DNA from: Acinetobacter sp. NIPH 2100
Lineage (GTDB): Bacteria; Pseudomonadota; Gammaproteobacteria; Pseudomonadales; Moraxellaceae
Reading direction: 5' to 3'
Length of the DNA stretch: 64,000 nucleotides
Assembly (NCBI RefSeq): GCF_000369805.1
Contig: NZ_KB850224.1
Coordinates: 1 to 64,000, forward strand
The notes beneath the pieces are model-generated. The model saw nothing but the letters and a program-made list of their open reading frames with translations, did no database searches and was not told where the DNA came from. Positions 39,625 to 47,684 of the stretch are shown here, piece by piece (within the stretch, counting starts at the first letter, position 1; each line of letters begins with the position of its first letter). The translations under genes and the position numbers were made by a program.

Positions 39625-39714
39625 ACTTTTCAAAGATGAAAAGTAACAAAAATCTTTTGTTGGACTGATGGTATATCCCTATACCACAGTCCAACGGGCG
39701 GCATCCATGCCGCC
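39625..39714 (+). repeat. 90-nt structured repeat, copy B
   Basis: Same three modules as copy A: palindrome ACTTTT...AAAAGT (39625-39644), hairpin GTTGGACTG/CAGTCCAAC (39659-39667 with 39687-39695) continued by TGGTA/TACCA with the same bulged A, and a perfect GGCGGCAT/ATGCCGCC hairpin (39697-39714). It begins 99 bases after the SDR stop, in a 527-base gap between converging genes. Confidence 0.7.
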
Positions 39715-39890
39715 GTCACAATAGTAAATATCAGCAAGAAATTAATTTAATCTGAGTTCGACAAGAAAGATGATACGCGTAAACGTCATCCACAACCTGA
39801 GCTAACTAAAGCGTTTAAAGCTTTGAGTTAGCGTAAGACAAACAAAGTGCGTAGTTTGTTGCTCAAGCATAGCTTTCACCTTACGGTACG

Positions 39891-39956
39891 GCAAAGATTA
39901 TTAATCTTTGCTATTCGTCCCTCAGGTTTTGCCTACTTTTCCCGAAAGAAAAGTAG
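39891..39956 (-). repeat. Related structured element in opposite orientation
   Basis: Read on the minus strand: CTACTTTTCTTTCGGGAAAAGTAG (complement of 39933-39956) followed by GCAAAACC and then a ten-base-pair hairpin with arms GCAAAGATTA and TAATCTTTGC (39891-39911). The ACTTTT...AAAAGT head and following AAAA match the first module of the 90-nt repeat. It lies downstream of mpl, which reads toward it. An ACAAAC/GTTTGT hairpin is nearby (39839-39860). Confidence 0.5.
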
Positions 39957-40052
39957 GGCGAGCCGCAGGCTGATCCAGAAATTAGATAAGAACTTGCAAG
40001 ACTCCGTTAAGACAATAGTTTTTCAATAAGTTAAAGAAAGTGTTGACTTTAA

Positions 40053-41414
40053 TTACGACAACGCTGTAATCAACTTTTGGTGTAAACCACCAAAACCGCC
40101 ATTGGACATGATCACCACAGCATCCCCCTCACCTGCTTCATTCACCACACGGGTAATGATGTCATTTAAAGAACGACTGACTTCTGCCTTATTTGATGAC
40201 GCTGCAATGATGGGTTGTAAATCCCAATCTAGACCTTCTGGCTGATACCAAATCACTTCATCCGCTAAACGAGCTGAATGCGCTAAACCATCTTTATGGC
40301 TGCCCATACGCATGGTATTTGAGCGGGGTTCAATGATCGCCCAAAGTTTACGTTCACCTAAACGTTTACGTGCGCCGTCTAGTGTCGTTTCAATTGCAGT
40401 TGGGTGATGGGCAAAGTCATCATAGACTTCGATACCACGAACCGTGCCTAATAGCTCCATACGACGTTTTACCCCACCGAAGTTGGATAATGCTTCACAA
40501 GCCTGTTCAAGGCTAACACCCACGTGCTGTGCAGCAGCAATGGTCGCTAAAGCATTGGCAACGCTGTGCTGCCCTGTCATATTCCATTTCACTTCACCGA
40601 CCACTTTGCCGTGCTCAAGTACTTTAAAGTGACTACCATCAGCACTGATTAACTCAGCAGATAAAGCAACTTGCTCATTTGGCTCTAGACTGGTACGAAT
40701 CACAGGTGTCCAACAGCCCTGCTCCAATACTTCATCAATATTGGTTTCAGTAATTGGCGCAATAATACGACCTTCACTTGGAATGGTGCGCACTAAATGG
40801 TGGAACTGTTTTTGAATTGCAGCAAGATCATCAAAAATATCGGCGTGATCAAATTCGAGGTTGTTTAAAATCGCGGTTTTAGGATGATAATGAACGAACT
40901 TAGAACGTTTATCAAAGAATGCAGAATCATATTCATCTGCTTCGACACAGAAATATTTACCACCACCTAAACGTGCGCTTTCGCTAAAACCCAATGGTAC
41001 GCCGCCGATCAAGAAACCCGGATTTAAACCTGCTTGATCTAGTACCCAAGCCAACATGGTGGTGGTGGTGGTTTTACCATGAGTGCCTGCGACACCGAGC
41101 ACATGTTTACCTTGGAGCACATGGTCTGCCAAGAATTGTGGACCAGATATATAAGGCAGGCCTTCATTCAGCATGTATTCAATTGCATCAATGCCACGTT
41201 TCATGGCATTGCCGACGATCACAAGATCAGGATGCGGTTGTAAATGGCTACGGTCATAGCCCTGCATCAATTCAATACCTGCATTTTCCAGTTGAGTTGA
41301 CATCGGTGGATAAACATTGGCATCTGAACCTGTGACTTTATGTCCTAAATCTCGTGCTAACAGAGCCAAAGACCCCATAAATGTGCCACAAATACCCAAA
41401 ATATGCAGATGCAT
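40053..41414 (-). CDS. mpl: UDP-MurNAc tripeptide ligase (murein peptide ligase)
   Basis: Reattaches recycled L-Ala-D-Glu-mDAP tripeptide to UDP-MurNAc. 453 residues of the Mur ligase family: N-terminal HLHILGICGTFMGSLALLA, the ATP loop GTHGKTTTTT (about 112-121), ANNL-like AILNNLEFDHADIFDD and the C-terminal IEPRSNTMRMG. It resembles Mpl rather than MurC, which shares the domain layout. I chose ATG 41414, preceded by GGAGAAGG; the frame is open for 37 more codons upstream without a better start. It is functionally related to anmK in this window. Confidence 0.95.
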   Translation of the reverse strand: MHLHILGICGTFMGSLALLARDLGHKVTGSDANVYPPMSTQLENAGIELMQGYDRSHLQPHPDLVIVGNAMKRGIDAIEYMLNEGLPYISGPQFLADHVLQGKHVLGVAGTHGKTTTTTMLAWVLDQAGLNPGFLIGGVPLGFSESARLGGGKYFCVEADEYDSAFFDKRSKFVHYHPKTAILNNLEFDHADIFDDLAAIQKQFHHLVRTIPSEGRIIAPITETNIDEVLEQGCWTPVIRTSLEPNEQVALSAELISADGSHFKVLEHGKVVGEVKWNMTGQHSVANALATIAAAQHVGVSLEQACEALSNFGGVKRRMELLGTVRGIEVYDDFAHHPTAIETTLDGARKRLGERKLWAIIEPRSNTMRMGSHKDGLAHSARLADEVIWYQPEGLDWDLQPIIAASSNKAEVSRSLNDIITRVVNEAGEGDAVVIMSNGGFGGLHQKLITALS

Positions 41415-41635
41415 AACGCGCCTTCTCCACTGCTTGTCATACAGCACGGTATCGTATGTATGATTGTCGTTATCAATAAAAATCAAACGCAACGATAGCA
41501 AGGCTTGCATGGAAAAGATAGTCAAAATTCGTTGTTATTGTTTAGTTCTAATTGCACAGATGAATGCTAAAATTTCAGCGTTTTTACAAGCATTTCATCT
41601 TTGCTGTTCAACCTTTATTTGGATAAAAGCACATT

Positions 41636-41989
41636 ATGTTAAGCCCTACTCTTTTAGCGTTATGTTTGTTGATTATTTCCAACTGTTTTATGACCTTGGC
41701 ATGGTATGGGCATCTGAAAATTCTACATGATGCGCCGATCTGGCAAGCGATCTTATTTAGCTGGTGTATTGCCTTGTTGGAATACAGTTTCATGATTCCC
41801 GCCACAAAGTTACTCAACCAGCATGGTTGGAGTCTGGGTGAAATGAAAATTACCCAAGAAGTCGTGACATTAATGGTGTTTGTGCCCTTTATGATTTTTG
41901 TCTTTAAACAGCCTTTTAAGCTCGACTATATCTGGGCAATGTTTTGTTTAATGGGCTGTGTCTATTTTGTATTTCGAAATCAGAGCTAA
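41636..41989 (+). CDS. DMT-superfamily (DUF486-type) membrane protein
   Basis: 117 residues with four hydrophobic segments (about 4-25, 36-54, 73-90 and 97-113). The segments NCFMTLAWYGHLKI and the conserved SWCIALLEYSFMIPATK and MKITQEVVTL are those of the DUF486 family, small relatives of the drug/metabolite transporters. Function unknown. It is transcribed toward purE and ends 135 bases before the purE start; purE has its own promoter in this gap. Confidence 0.88.
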   Translation: MLSPTLLALCLLIISNCFMTLAWYGHLKILHDAPIWQAILFSWCIALLEYSFMIPATKLLNQHGWSLGEMKITQEVVTLMVFVPFMIFVFKQPFKLDYIWAMFCLMGCVYFVFRNQS

Positions 41990-42020
41990 TTTTTCATAGA
42001 TCAGTTGACGCGTTCTTTTG

Positions 42021-42049
42021 TTGGGGATGCCTGAAAAAAAGGCTATAAT
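42021..42049 (+). promoter_or_regulatory. Probable promoter of purE
   Basis: TTGGGG (42021-42026), a 17-base spacer and a perfect TATAAT (42044-42049), 75 bases before the purE start codon. Confidence 0.65.
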
Positions 42050-42123
42050 ATTTGCCAATTTATTCCCTCGTGCTTGGCGTAAGTCGAGATACTTGTCTAT
42101 TTTATCATGTTTTGGAAAAGCCA

Positions 42124-42636
42124 ATGAATGCGGTCGCAACAGATAGCCAACCTTTAGTCGGAATTATCATGGGTTCTCAATCAGATTGGGCAACACTTGA
42201 ACATACCGCTAACATGCTCAAACAATTGGGTGTTCCTTTTGAAGCTGAAGTGGTTTCTGCGCACCGTACGCCAGATCGTTTATTTGAATATGCTGAAACA
42301 GCACGTGATCGTGGTATCCAAGTGATTATTGCGGGTGCTGGCGGTGCTGCACATTTACCAGGCATGTGTGCGGCTAAAACTGATTTACCAGTATTAGGTG
42401 TACCGGTTAAATCATCGATTTTGAATGGTGTTGATTCATTGCTTTCGATTGTGCAAATGCCGGCAGGTATTGCAGTGGGTACTTTGGCGATTGGTCAGGC
42501 TGGTGCGACCAATGCTGCAATTTTGGCAGCACAGATTTTAGGTTTAACCCGTCCAGACATCGCTAAAAATGTGGCTGACTTCCGTACTGCACAAACAGAA
42601 AAAGTATCGAGTAATAACATTCCTGGCCATGAATGA
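42124..42636 (+). CDS. purE: N5-carboxyaminoimidazole ribonucleotide mutase
   Basis: Moves the carboxyl group of N5-CAIR to give CAIR in purine synthesis. 170 residues with the class I PurE signature [13 protein letters not shown] (about 14-26), the catalytic histidine segment [15 protein letters not shown] and [17 protein letters not shown]. The start is ATG 42124 with GGAAAAG upstream. It precedes purK, whose product supplies its substrate, but 172 bases of small repeated hairpins separate them. Confidence 0.96.
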   Translation: MNAVATDSQPLVGIIMGSQSDWATLEHTANMLKQLGVPFEAEVVSAHRTPDRLFEYAETARDRGIQVIIAGAGGAAHLPGMCAAKTDLPVLGVPVKSSILNGVDSLLSIVQMPAGIAVGTLAIGQAGATNAAILAAQILGLTRPDIAKNVADFRTAQTEKVSSNNIPGHE

Positions 42637-42808
42637 GGATAAGCAAAGCAACGCTTTGCCCGAATGCAAGACAAGGACTTTGTCCGAGTAAGAGGATAAG
42701 CAAACTTAAAGCATTGCTTTAAGGCTTTGCCCTGAGGAGCATAAGCTCCGCAAGAAGACGAGTAAGAATGTTGTTTTAAGGCTTTGCCCGAGCAAAAGAG
42801 TTATAGAT
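42637..42808. repeat. Decayed short repeats and hairpins between purE and purK
   Basis: Four related copies of a motif near AGGCTTTGCCCGAG occur (about 42651-42663, 42675-42688, 42722-42735 and 42779-42792), several pairing with upstream GCAAAGC-type arms, for example GCAAAGC/GCTTTGC at 42643-42659. GGATAAGC also recurs (about 42637 and 42694). There is no gene in it. Confidence 0.6.
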
Positions 42809-43930
42809 ATGAATAAAACCATTGGCATTTTTGGTGGTGGACAGCTTGGTCGCATGATGGCGCAGGCAGCATTACCACTTAATATTCAATGCACCTTCTT
42901 TGAAGCGGAAACGGATTGCCCTGCTGCGATTCTAGGCCCTGTTTTCTCGAGCCAAGCGGCACAGGGTTTACAGGATTTCATTGCCAGCGCAGATGTATTT
43001 AGTCTTGAATTCGAAAATACACCTGTTGCGGATGTGGATGTTTTAACCCAAAGCAAAACCTTACACCCTCCTCGCCTCGCGTTAGCGACTGCACAAAACC
43101 GCTTGGCTGAGAAAAGTTTGTTTGATGAGTTAAACATTCCTGTTGCGCCGTATCGCGCTGTGGATAGCTTAGAGAGCTTAAAACAGGCTGTTACTGATCT
43201 TGGCTTACCTATTGTCTTAAAAACCGTAACAGGTGGCTATGATGGCAAAGGTCAGTTCGTGTTACGTACGGAAGATCAAATCGACACGGCTTGGGCTGAG
43301 CTCGGTCCTGCAAAAAGCTTGATTGCAGAAAGTTTTGTCAAATTCAGCCGTGAAGTCTCGATTATTGCGGTACGTGGACAGAATGGTGATGTAAGAACTT
43401 GGGCATTGGCAGAAAACCATCATCATCATGGCATCTTGTCACATTCAATTGTGCCTGCGCCAAATAGTGTTGATTTACAGCCTGTTGCACAAGACTATAT
43501 TACCCGTTTGTTGAATCACTTAAATTATGTGGGCGTACTCACGCTTGAACTGTTTGTGACTGAACAAGGCCTCTATGCCAATGAAATGGCATGTCGTGTC
43601 CATAATTCAGGACACTGGTCGATTGAAGGTGCGATTTGTTCGCAATTTGAGAACCATATTCGTGCTGTTGCTGGTTTACCTTTAGGCTCAACTGAAGTGA
43701 TTCGTCCAACGGTGATGATCAATATTATTGGTCAGCATCCAAAGTCTGAGGATGTTTTGGCACTGAATGGTGCGCATCTACATCTCTATAATAAGTCTGA
43801 GCGTACAGGTCGTAAGCTAGGACATATTACATTGATGCCGAATAATTCAGATGATTTAACCAGTTTATGCCGCCAATTGGCTCAGATTTTACCTGTGCCA
43901 TTGGCATTAACAGCGGATATGAAGCTCTAA
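42809..43930 (+). CDS. purK: N5-carboxyaminoimidazole ribonucleotide synthase
   Basis: ATP-grasp enzyme making N5-CAIR from AIR, bicarbonate and ATP. 373 residues: N-terminal Rossmann-like GIFGGGQLGRMMAQAA, the ATP-grasp strand PIVLKTVTGGYDGKGQF (about 146-162), FSREVSIIAVRG and the C-terminal metal site in NEMACRVHNSGHWSIEGA. Start ATG 42809. It is followed 18 bases later by a UUCG-loop terminator and immediately by an exact DnaA box at 43933. Confidence 0.96.
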   Translation: MNKTIGIFGGGQLGRMMAQAALPLNIQCTFFEAETDCPAAILGPVFSSQAAQGLQDFIASADVFSLEFENTPVADVDVLTQSKTLHPPRLALATAQNRLAEKSLFDELNIPVAPYRAVDSLESLKQAVTDLGLPIVLKTVTGGYDGKGQFVLRTEDQIDTAWAELGPAKSLIAESFVKFSREVSIIAVRGQNGDVRTWALAENHHHHGILSHSIVPAPNSVDLQPVAQDYITRLLNHLNYVGVLTLELFVTEQGLYANEMACRVHNSGHWSIEGAICSQFENHIRAVAGLPLGSTEVIRPTVMINIIGQHPKSEDVLALNGAHLHLYNKSERTGRKLGHITLMPNNSDDLTSLCRQLAQILPVPLALTADMKL

Positions 43931-43947
43931 ACTTATCCACAATAGCT

Positions 43948-43976
43948 AAAAAAGCGGTCTTCGGATCGCTTTTTTT
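43948..43976 (+). terminator. Terminator after purK
   Basis: A 12-base-pair stem with one G-T pair (43948-43959 with 43964-43975) closed by a TTCG tetraloop, followed by T residues. Confidence 0.9.
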
Positions 43977-44520
43977 ATTGCATATTCTTTTTTAAATTTA
44001 AAAAACAGGAATTAATCTGTTGTGGATAACTTGGTTGTGTAATTTTGAATTTAAAATAATGATGCGTGTTTGAATTTAAATGCGGGTGGATAAGTGACAC
44101 TGTTTTTTAAATTCAAAATAGAGAGCCTGTTTTAAATTTAAAAATAAGGCGATGGTGGGCTTTTAAGTTTAAATGATGGGGCTGTGGATATCTATTTTCT
44201 CTGAAATAATGATATAAAAAATATAAGTTTATCGTCTTGTTGATGTTCTGATTGAATCAATCACTATTTTATTGGAAGAAATGAATTTAAAAGTGAATCA
44301 AATTTTTAAATTCAAAACCGTTATGTGAGCTGGTATTGTGGTTTTTGAATTTAAATAAGGCTTGTTGATAACTTTTAAATTTAAAATAAAGCCTGAATTA
44401 TGAATTTAAAAGTAAGGTTTTAAATTTAAAAACCGAGAAATGAATTCAAAGTTACGTTTCCAAACTATACATCTTGATAGAGCATGTTAAGGTGGAGAGG
44501 AAATTTAAATTCAAAATTTT
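43977..44520. repeat. Array of AT palindromes with DnaA boxes
   Basis: About 14 copies of a palindromic motif with core RAATTYAAA flanked by T and A runs, at 43988-44005, 44043-44056, 44069-44080, 44103-44118, 44130-44144, 44161-44173, 44282-44292, 44303-44317, 44342-44355, 44373-44386, 44401-44411, 44418-44432, 44441-44451 and 44501-44520. DnaA boxes: exact TTATCCACA at 43933-43941 (plus, just before the terminator) and 44021-44029 (minus); near matches at 44085-44093, 44183-44191 and 44363-44371 (all minus). The same motif and box types occur in oriC. No gene fits in the stretch. Confidence 0.75.
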
Positions 44521-44530
44521 TGGTTCAGTC

Positions 44531-45826
44531 ATGAAACGTCATTTTTCTTTTTTTCTAGGCACTGCCTTATTTACTTTTTTTAATCATGCGCATGCCGAGC
44601 TAGTCATTAATGGTGCAGCAGTTTCGACACCAACGACGACAGCACCTGTAAGCAGTAATTATACGCCAAATTCCAATTTTCAGGGCTGTATTGCCAATTT
44701 GCGTTCGCAAGCGATTGCTTCAGGTGTTTCTGGAGCAACTTATGATCGTTATACGCAAAATTTAACGCCTGATTATTCTGTGATTGATAAATTAAATTAT
44801 CAGCCTGAATTTTCGACCCCAATCTGGGATTATTTGTCTGGCCTTGTGGATAACGAACGTGTGCAAGCTGGACAGCAAAAATTAAATCAACATCGTGCCG
44901 TCTTGAACCGAGTTGAGCAGGCCTATGGTGTACCTGCAGAAACAGTGGTTGCCGTGTGGGGCGTCGAAAGTAATTATGGTGATATTTCCGGTAAATATCC
45001 TTTATTACAGGCTTTAGGGACTTTAAGTTGTGAAGGTCGCCGTCAAAGCTATTTCCGTGGTGAGTTTTTTGCCACCATGCGTATTTTACAACGTGGTGAT
45101 TTAACTCAAGATCAGCTGTACGGTTCATGGGCAGGCGCTTTTGGTCATACCCAGTTTATGCCATCGACCTATGAACGTTTAGCGGTGGATTTCGATGGCG
45201 ATGGTCGTCGAGATTTGGTTTCAAGTACCACTGATGCCTTGGCTTCGACAGCAAATTTCTTAAAGAAAGCAGGGTGGCAAACGGGTATGCCATGGGGCTT
45301 TGAAGTCAAAATCCCATCAGGTATGTCGATCTCTGGTGAAAGTCGCCGCAATAAAAAAGCACTGAATAGCTGGATTGCGCAAGGAGTCACCCGCGCGGAT
45401 GGTACAGCCTTAATCCAAGGTAATTTATCAGGCAGCACGCCAGCAGGACTGATCTCTCCAGCAGGTGCCAACGGTCCAGTGTTCTTGGTCTTTAAAAACT
45501 TTGATGCGATTTATAGTTATAACGCGGCCGAAAGTTATGGTTTAGCCATTGCACATTTATCAGATCGTTTACGTGGTGGCACGCCATTTTTAACCGCTTG
45601 GCCAACCGATGATGCGGGTACATCGCGTGCAGAACGTCGTGAAATTCAACAGTTTTTAGCGCAACGTGGCTATGATATTGGTGCGGTTGATGGATTGATT
45701 GGTGATAAAAGTCGTCAGGCCATTCGCCAAGAGCAAACCCGTTTAGGCTTAAATCCAACAGGACGTGCGGGGCAGCAGATTTTACGTGCTTTCCGTCAGG
45801 AGCAGGCGAAGCAAATGATGCAATAA
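44531..45826 (+). CDS. Lytic murein transglycosylase (MltB-like) with peptidoglycan-binding domain
   Basis: Cleaves the glycan of peptidoglycan to 1,6-anhydro ends. 431 residues: signal peptide (about 1-22, ending AHA), SLT_2-type catalytic domain with the catalytic glutamate in VWGVESNYGD (about residue 145) and GAFGHTQFMPSTYERLAVDFDGDG, and a C-terminal peptidoglycan-binding domain (about 365-425, EIQQFLAQRGYDIGAVDGLIG). The signal has no lipobox cysteine, so it is soluble rather than lipid-anchored, like MltB relatives of the MltB2/SltB type. ATG 44531 has a weak ribosome binding site. Its upstream region is the AT palindrome array. Confidence 0.9.
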   Translation: MKRHFSFFLGTALFTFFNHAHAELVINGAAVSTPTTTAPVSSNYTPNSNFQGCIANLRSQAIASGVSGATYDRYTQNLTPDYSVIDKLNYQPEFSTPIWDYLSGLVDNERVQAGQQKLNQHRAVLNRVEQAYGVPAETVVAVWGVESNYGDISGKYPLLQALGTLSCEGRRQSYFRGEFFATMRILQRGDLTQDQLYGSWAGAFGHTQFMPSTYERLAVDFDGDGRRDLVSSTTDALASTANFLKKAGWQTGMPWGFEVKIPSGMSISGESRRNKKALNSWIAQGVTRADGTALIQGNLSGSTPAGLISPAGANGPVFLVFKNFDAIYSYNAAESYGLAIAHLSDRLRGGTPFLTAWPTDDAGTSRAERREIQQFLAQRGYDIGAVDGLIGDKSRQAIRQEQTRLGLNPTGRAGQQILRAFRQEQAKQMMQ

Positions 45827-45844
45827 ATCTGTATCAGATAAAAT

Positions 45845-45876
45845 AAAAAAGGTCTGCGCAGTGCAGACCTTTTTTA
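45845..45876. terminator. Terminator after the transglycosylase gene
   Basis: A 13-base-pair stem (45845-45857 with 45863-45875) around GCAGT with long A and T runs, usable by both converging genes. Confidence 0.92.
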
Positions 45877-45885
45877 TTTCTATGT

Positions 45886-46257
45886 TTAGGGTGCAGCGTC
45901 TAATTTAACTGCTTCTAAAATATCAAAAATTACCGCAGTGACATCTTGGCTTAAATCACGATCATTAAAGATTTCATACGCTGTGATGGTGACATCAGTA
46001 TCACTTGGTAATTGTTTTTGTTCTTCTTCAATCAAATGTTCGATTGGCAATAATGTCTGTTTAACTTCTAAATGTAGAATCTCGTTATAAGCCACATTTT
46101 CATCTTCAAGTTCGACTTCTTGCTCATTGAAATAAGGAATTAAAATCGAGTGTAAGTAGGGGCTAATGTCTTGAATATTTAAGAGTTCGATATCACGAGT
46201 CTGTTCAATCGTACTGATGTGGTCGTTCACTTCAATTAAGATATGATAATAACTCAT
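45886..46257 (-). CDS. Hypothetical acidic cytoplasmic protein
   Basis: 123 residues, not recognised. It has no signal peptide or membrane segment and is strongly acidic, with stretches such as EEEQKQLPSDTD and NEQEVELEDENVAYNE. Predicted mixed alpha/beta with YYHILIEV as first strand. GGAG lies eight bases before the ATG at 46257, which supports it being a real gene. It is transcribed in the same direction as the three metalloprotease genes but about 130 bases after the nearest; it may or may not be co-transcribed. Confidence 0.7.
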   Translation of the reverse strand: MSYYHILIEVNDHISTIEQTRDIELLNIQDISPYLHSILIPYFNEQEVELEDENVAYNEILHLEVKQTLLPIEHLIEEEQKQLPSDTDVTITAYEIFNDRDLSQDVTAVIFDILEAVKLDAAP

Positions 46258-46389
46258 GCTGATCTCCGTTAAGCCTAAGATGATGTTTTAACACCACAAT
46301 AGCATGAATAAATCAAAACAATCGACCCATTCTTGTTATTGCTTAGCACATCATCTTATATCCACTGAGGATAATCTATTGATCAGCTT

Positions 46390-47298
46390 TTAATCTGCCA
46401 AACCAAGTAACTTAAGATCAGTTTCTGTAAGTTGAAAGTTTTTGGCATCTTGTTCTTTAATGCGCGGATACATTAAAGACTTTGGGTCACGAGTATGCTT
46501 GAGACCGAGTGCATGCCCAAATTCATGTGCCAATGTTAAGCGTAAGTCATCGATTGAAGAAAACTCATAAATAAAAATCTGTTTTCCATCAAATTGACCT
46601 TTGTGTAGCACTTCTGGCTTGAAGGTCTGATTAAACTCATCAACAGATGCTGTGAGTTGTTGATGAATCTGCTTTGATTTTTCAGCTTTTAACTGATTTT
46701 GCTGAACTTTTTTATTGTATTCAGCAATTTTTGCTTGCAGCTTTAAGGCTTGTTGTTGCAACTGTTGTTGCTGTTTATGTAAAACAGAGAATAGTGCTTT
46801 ATTAGTGTTGTCCGCCTGATATTGGGCTAAGCCTTGCTGATATTGCTGAAGATGAGTTTCATAGGCTTGCTTTTGTAGCTCAAGCTGAGCATTGCTTTCA
46901 GTCAATTCTGCATTGATCTGCTGCAATTTCTCATTTCGGTTGAGCCAATTTTGTTGCTCCTGCTCAAGTTGACCTAAGCTTTCTGCGCGTTTCATACTCC
47001 GAATTTGACGTTGGTCAAAAACCAAATTAATTGCAAAGTCTGCTTCTGGATCATAAATGAAATATTTTTGTCCCGTGTTTTTTTCCCAAATTGCAGCAGC
47101 CTGTTTACTGAGCTCAATCATTTGTTGTTGATCGATATTCAAGCGTGGGTCAAGCTCAGCAATACGATAACGCAGAGGTTGTTCTGTGCTATAGCGAACT
47201 TGCGACTGTACCGATGGAGTCGAAGAAATTTTAGCAAAAACGGGAGCAGGGGCTAGCAAGGTAAAACATGCAGCCAACAGGAGAGACAAAAGACGCAT
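46390..47298 (-). CDS. Secreted matrixin-like zinc metalloprotease with coiled coil, copy 1
   Basis: 302 residues: signal peptide (about 1-22, ending VFA), a conserved front part (LRYRIAELDPRLNIDQQQ to AAAIWEKNTG, then YDPEADFAINLVFDQRQ), a Gln-rich coiled coil (about 105-220), then the zinc site HEFGHALGLKH (about 260-270) with a following Met-turn SLMYP. That is the metzincin HExxHxxGxxH pattern of matrixins. The coiled coil inserted before the zinc helix is unusual. Substrate unknown. It is the first of three tandem paralogues with gaps of about 390 bases. Confidence 0.85.
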   Translation of the reverse strand: MRLLSLLLAACFTLLAPAPVFAKISSTPSVQSQVRYSTEQPLRYRIAELDPRLNIDQQQMIELSKQAAAIWEKNTGQKYFIYDPEADFAINLVFDQRQIRSMKRAESLGQLEQEQQNWLNRNEKLQQINAELTESNAQLELQKQAYETHLQQYQQGLAQYQADNTNKALFSVLHKQQQQLQQQALKLQAKIAEYNKKVQQNQLKAEKSKQIHQQLTASVDEFNQTFKPEVLHKGQFDGKQIFIYEFSSIDDLRLTLAHEFGHALGLKHTRDPKSLMYPRIKEQDAKNFQLTETDLKLLGLAD

Positions 47299-47684
47299 AA
47301 TTGGAGATAAAACATGAAAGAGGTCACATTTTATTCAATTAAAAACATTAGTCAAATTGATGGCCTGTAGAGTTTCTTATGAGTTTTTACGATATTTCTG
47401 GAAAATGAATAAAAATACATTTGTAGAAATACTCGTGAAAAATCATGATAAATAAAAGAGATTTGTTTATTAAATGATCTAAAATTAAAATGAGAACAAC
47501 GATTTATTTTTTATTGTGAATGGACTGAATCACTAAAATTTTAATCGGGTAACTTAAAAAATCAATTTTTCTTAGAGATAAAAAATACATTCTATTTCAC
47601 ATAAAAAAATTATCTGTTTGTACAAAAACTATACTTAGAGTCTAGTCAGTGTTAATTCTTGTAAACAAAAATCCGTTGTTGTTA
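47299..47684. other. AT-rich gap between metalloprotease copies 1 and 2
   Basis: 386 gene-free bases, about 25-30% GC by eye. It must hold the promoter of copy 1 on the minus strand. I see no terminator with a clear T run for copy 2, no repeat and no RNA. Confidence 0.5.

Noticed and set aside
39847..40029. 60-residue plus-strand frame downstream of the SDR gene
   Set aside because: It reads through the hairpins of the structured element and lacks a ribosome binding site.
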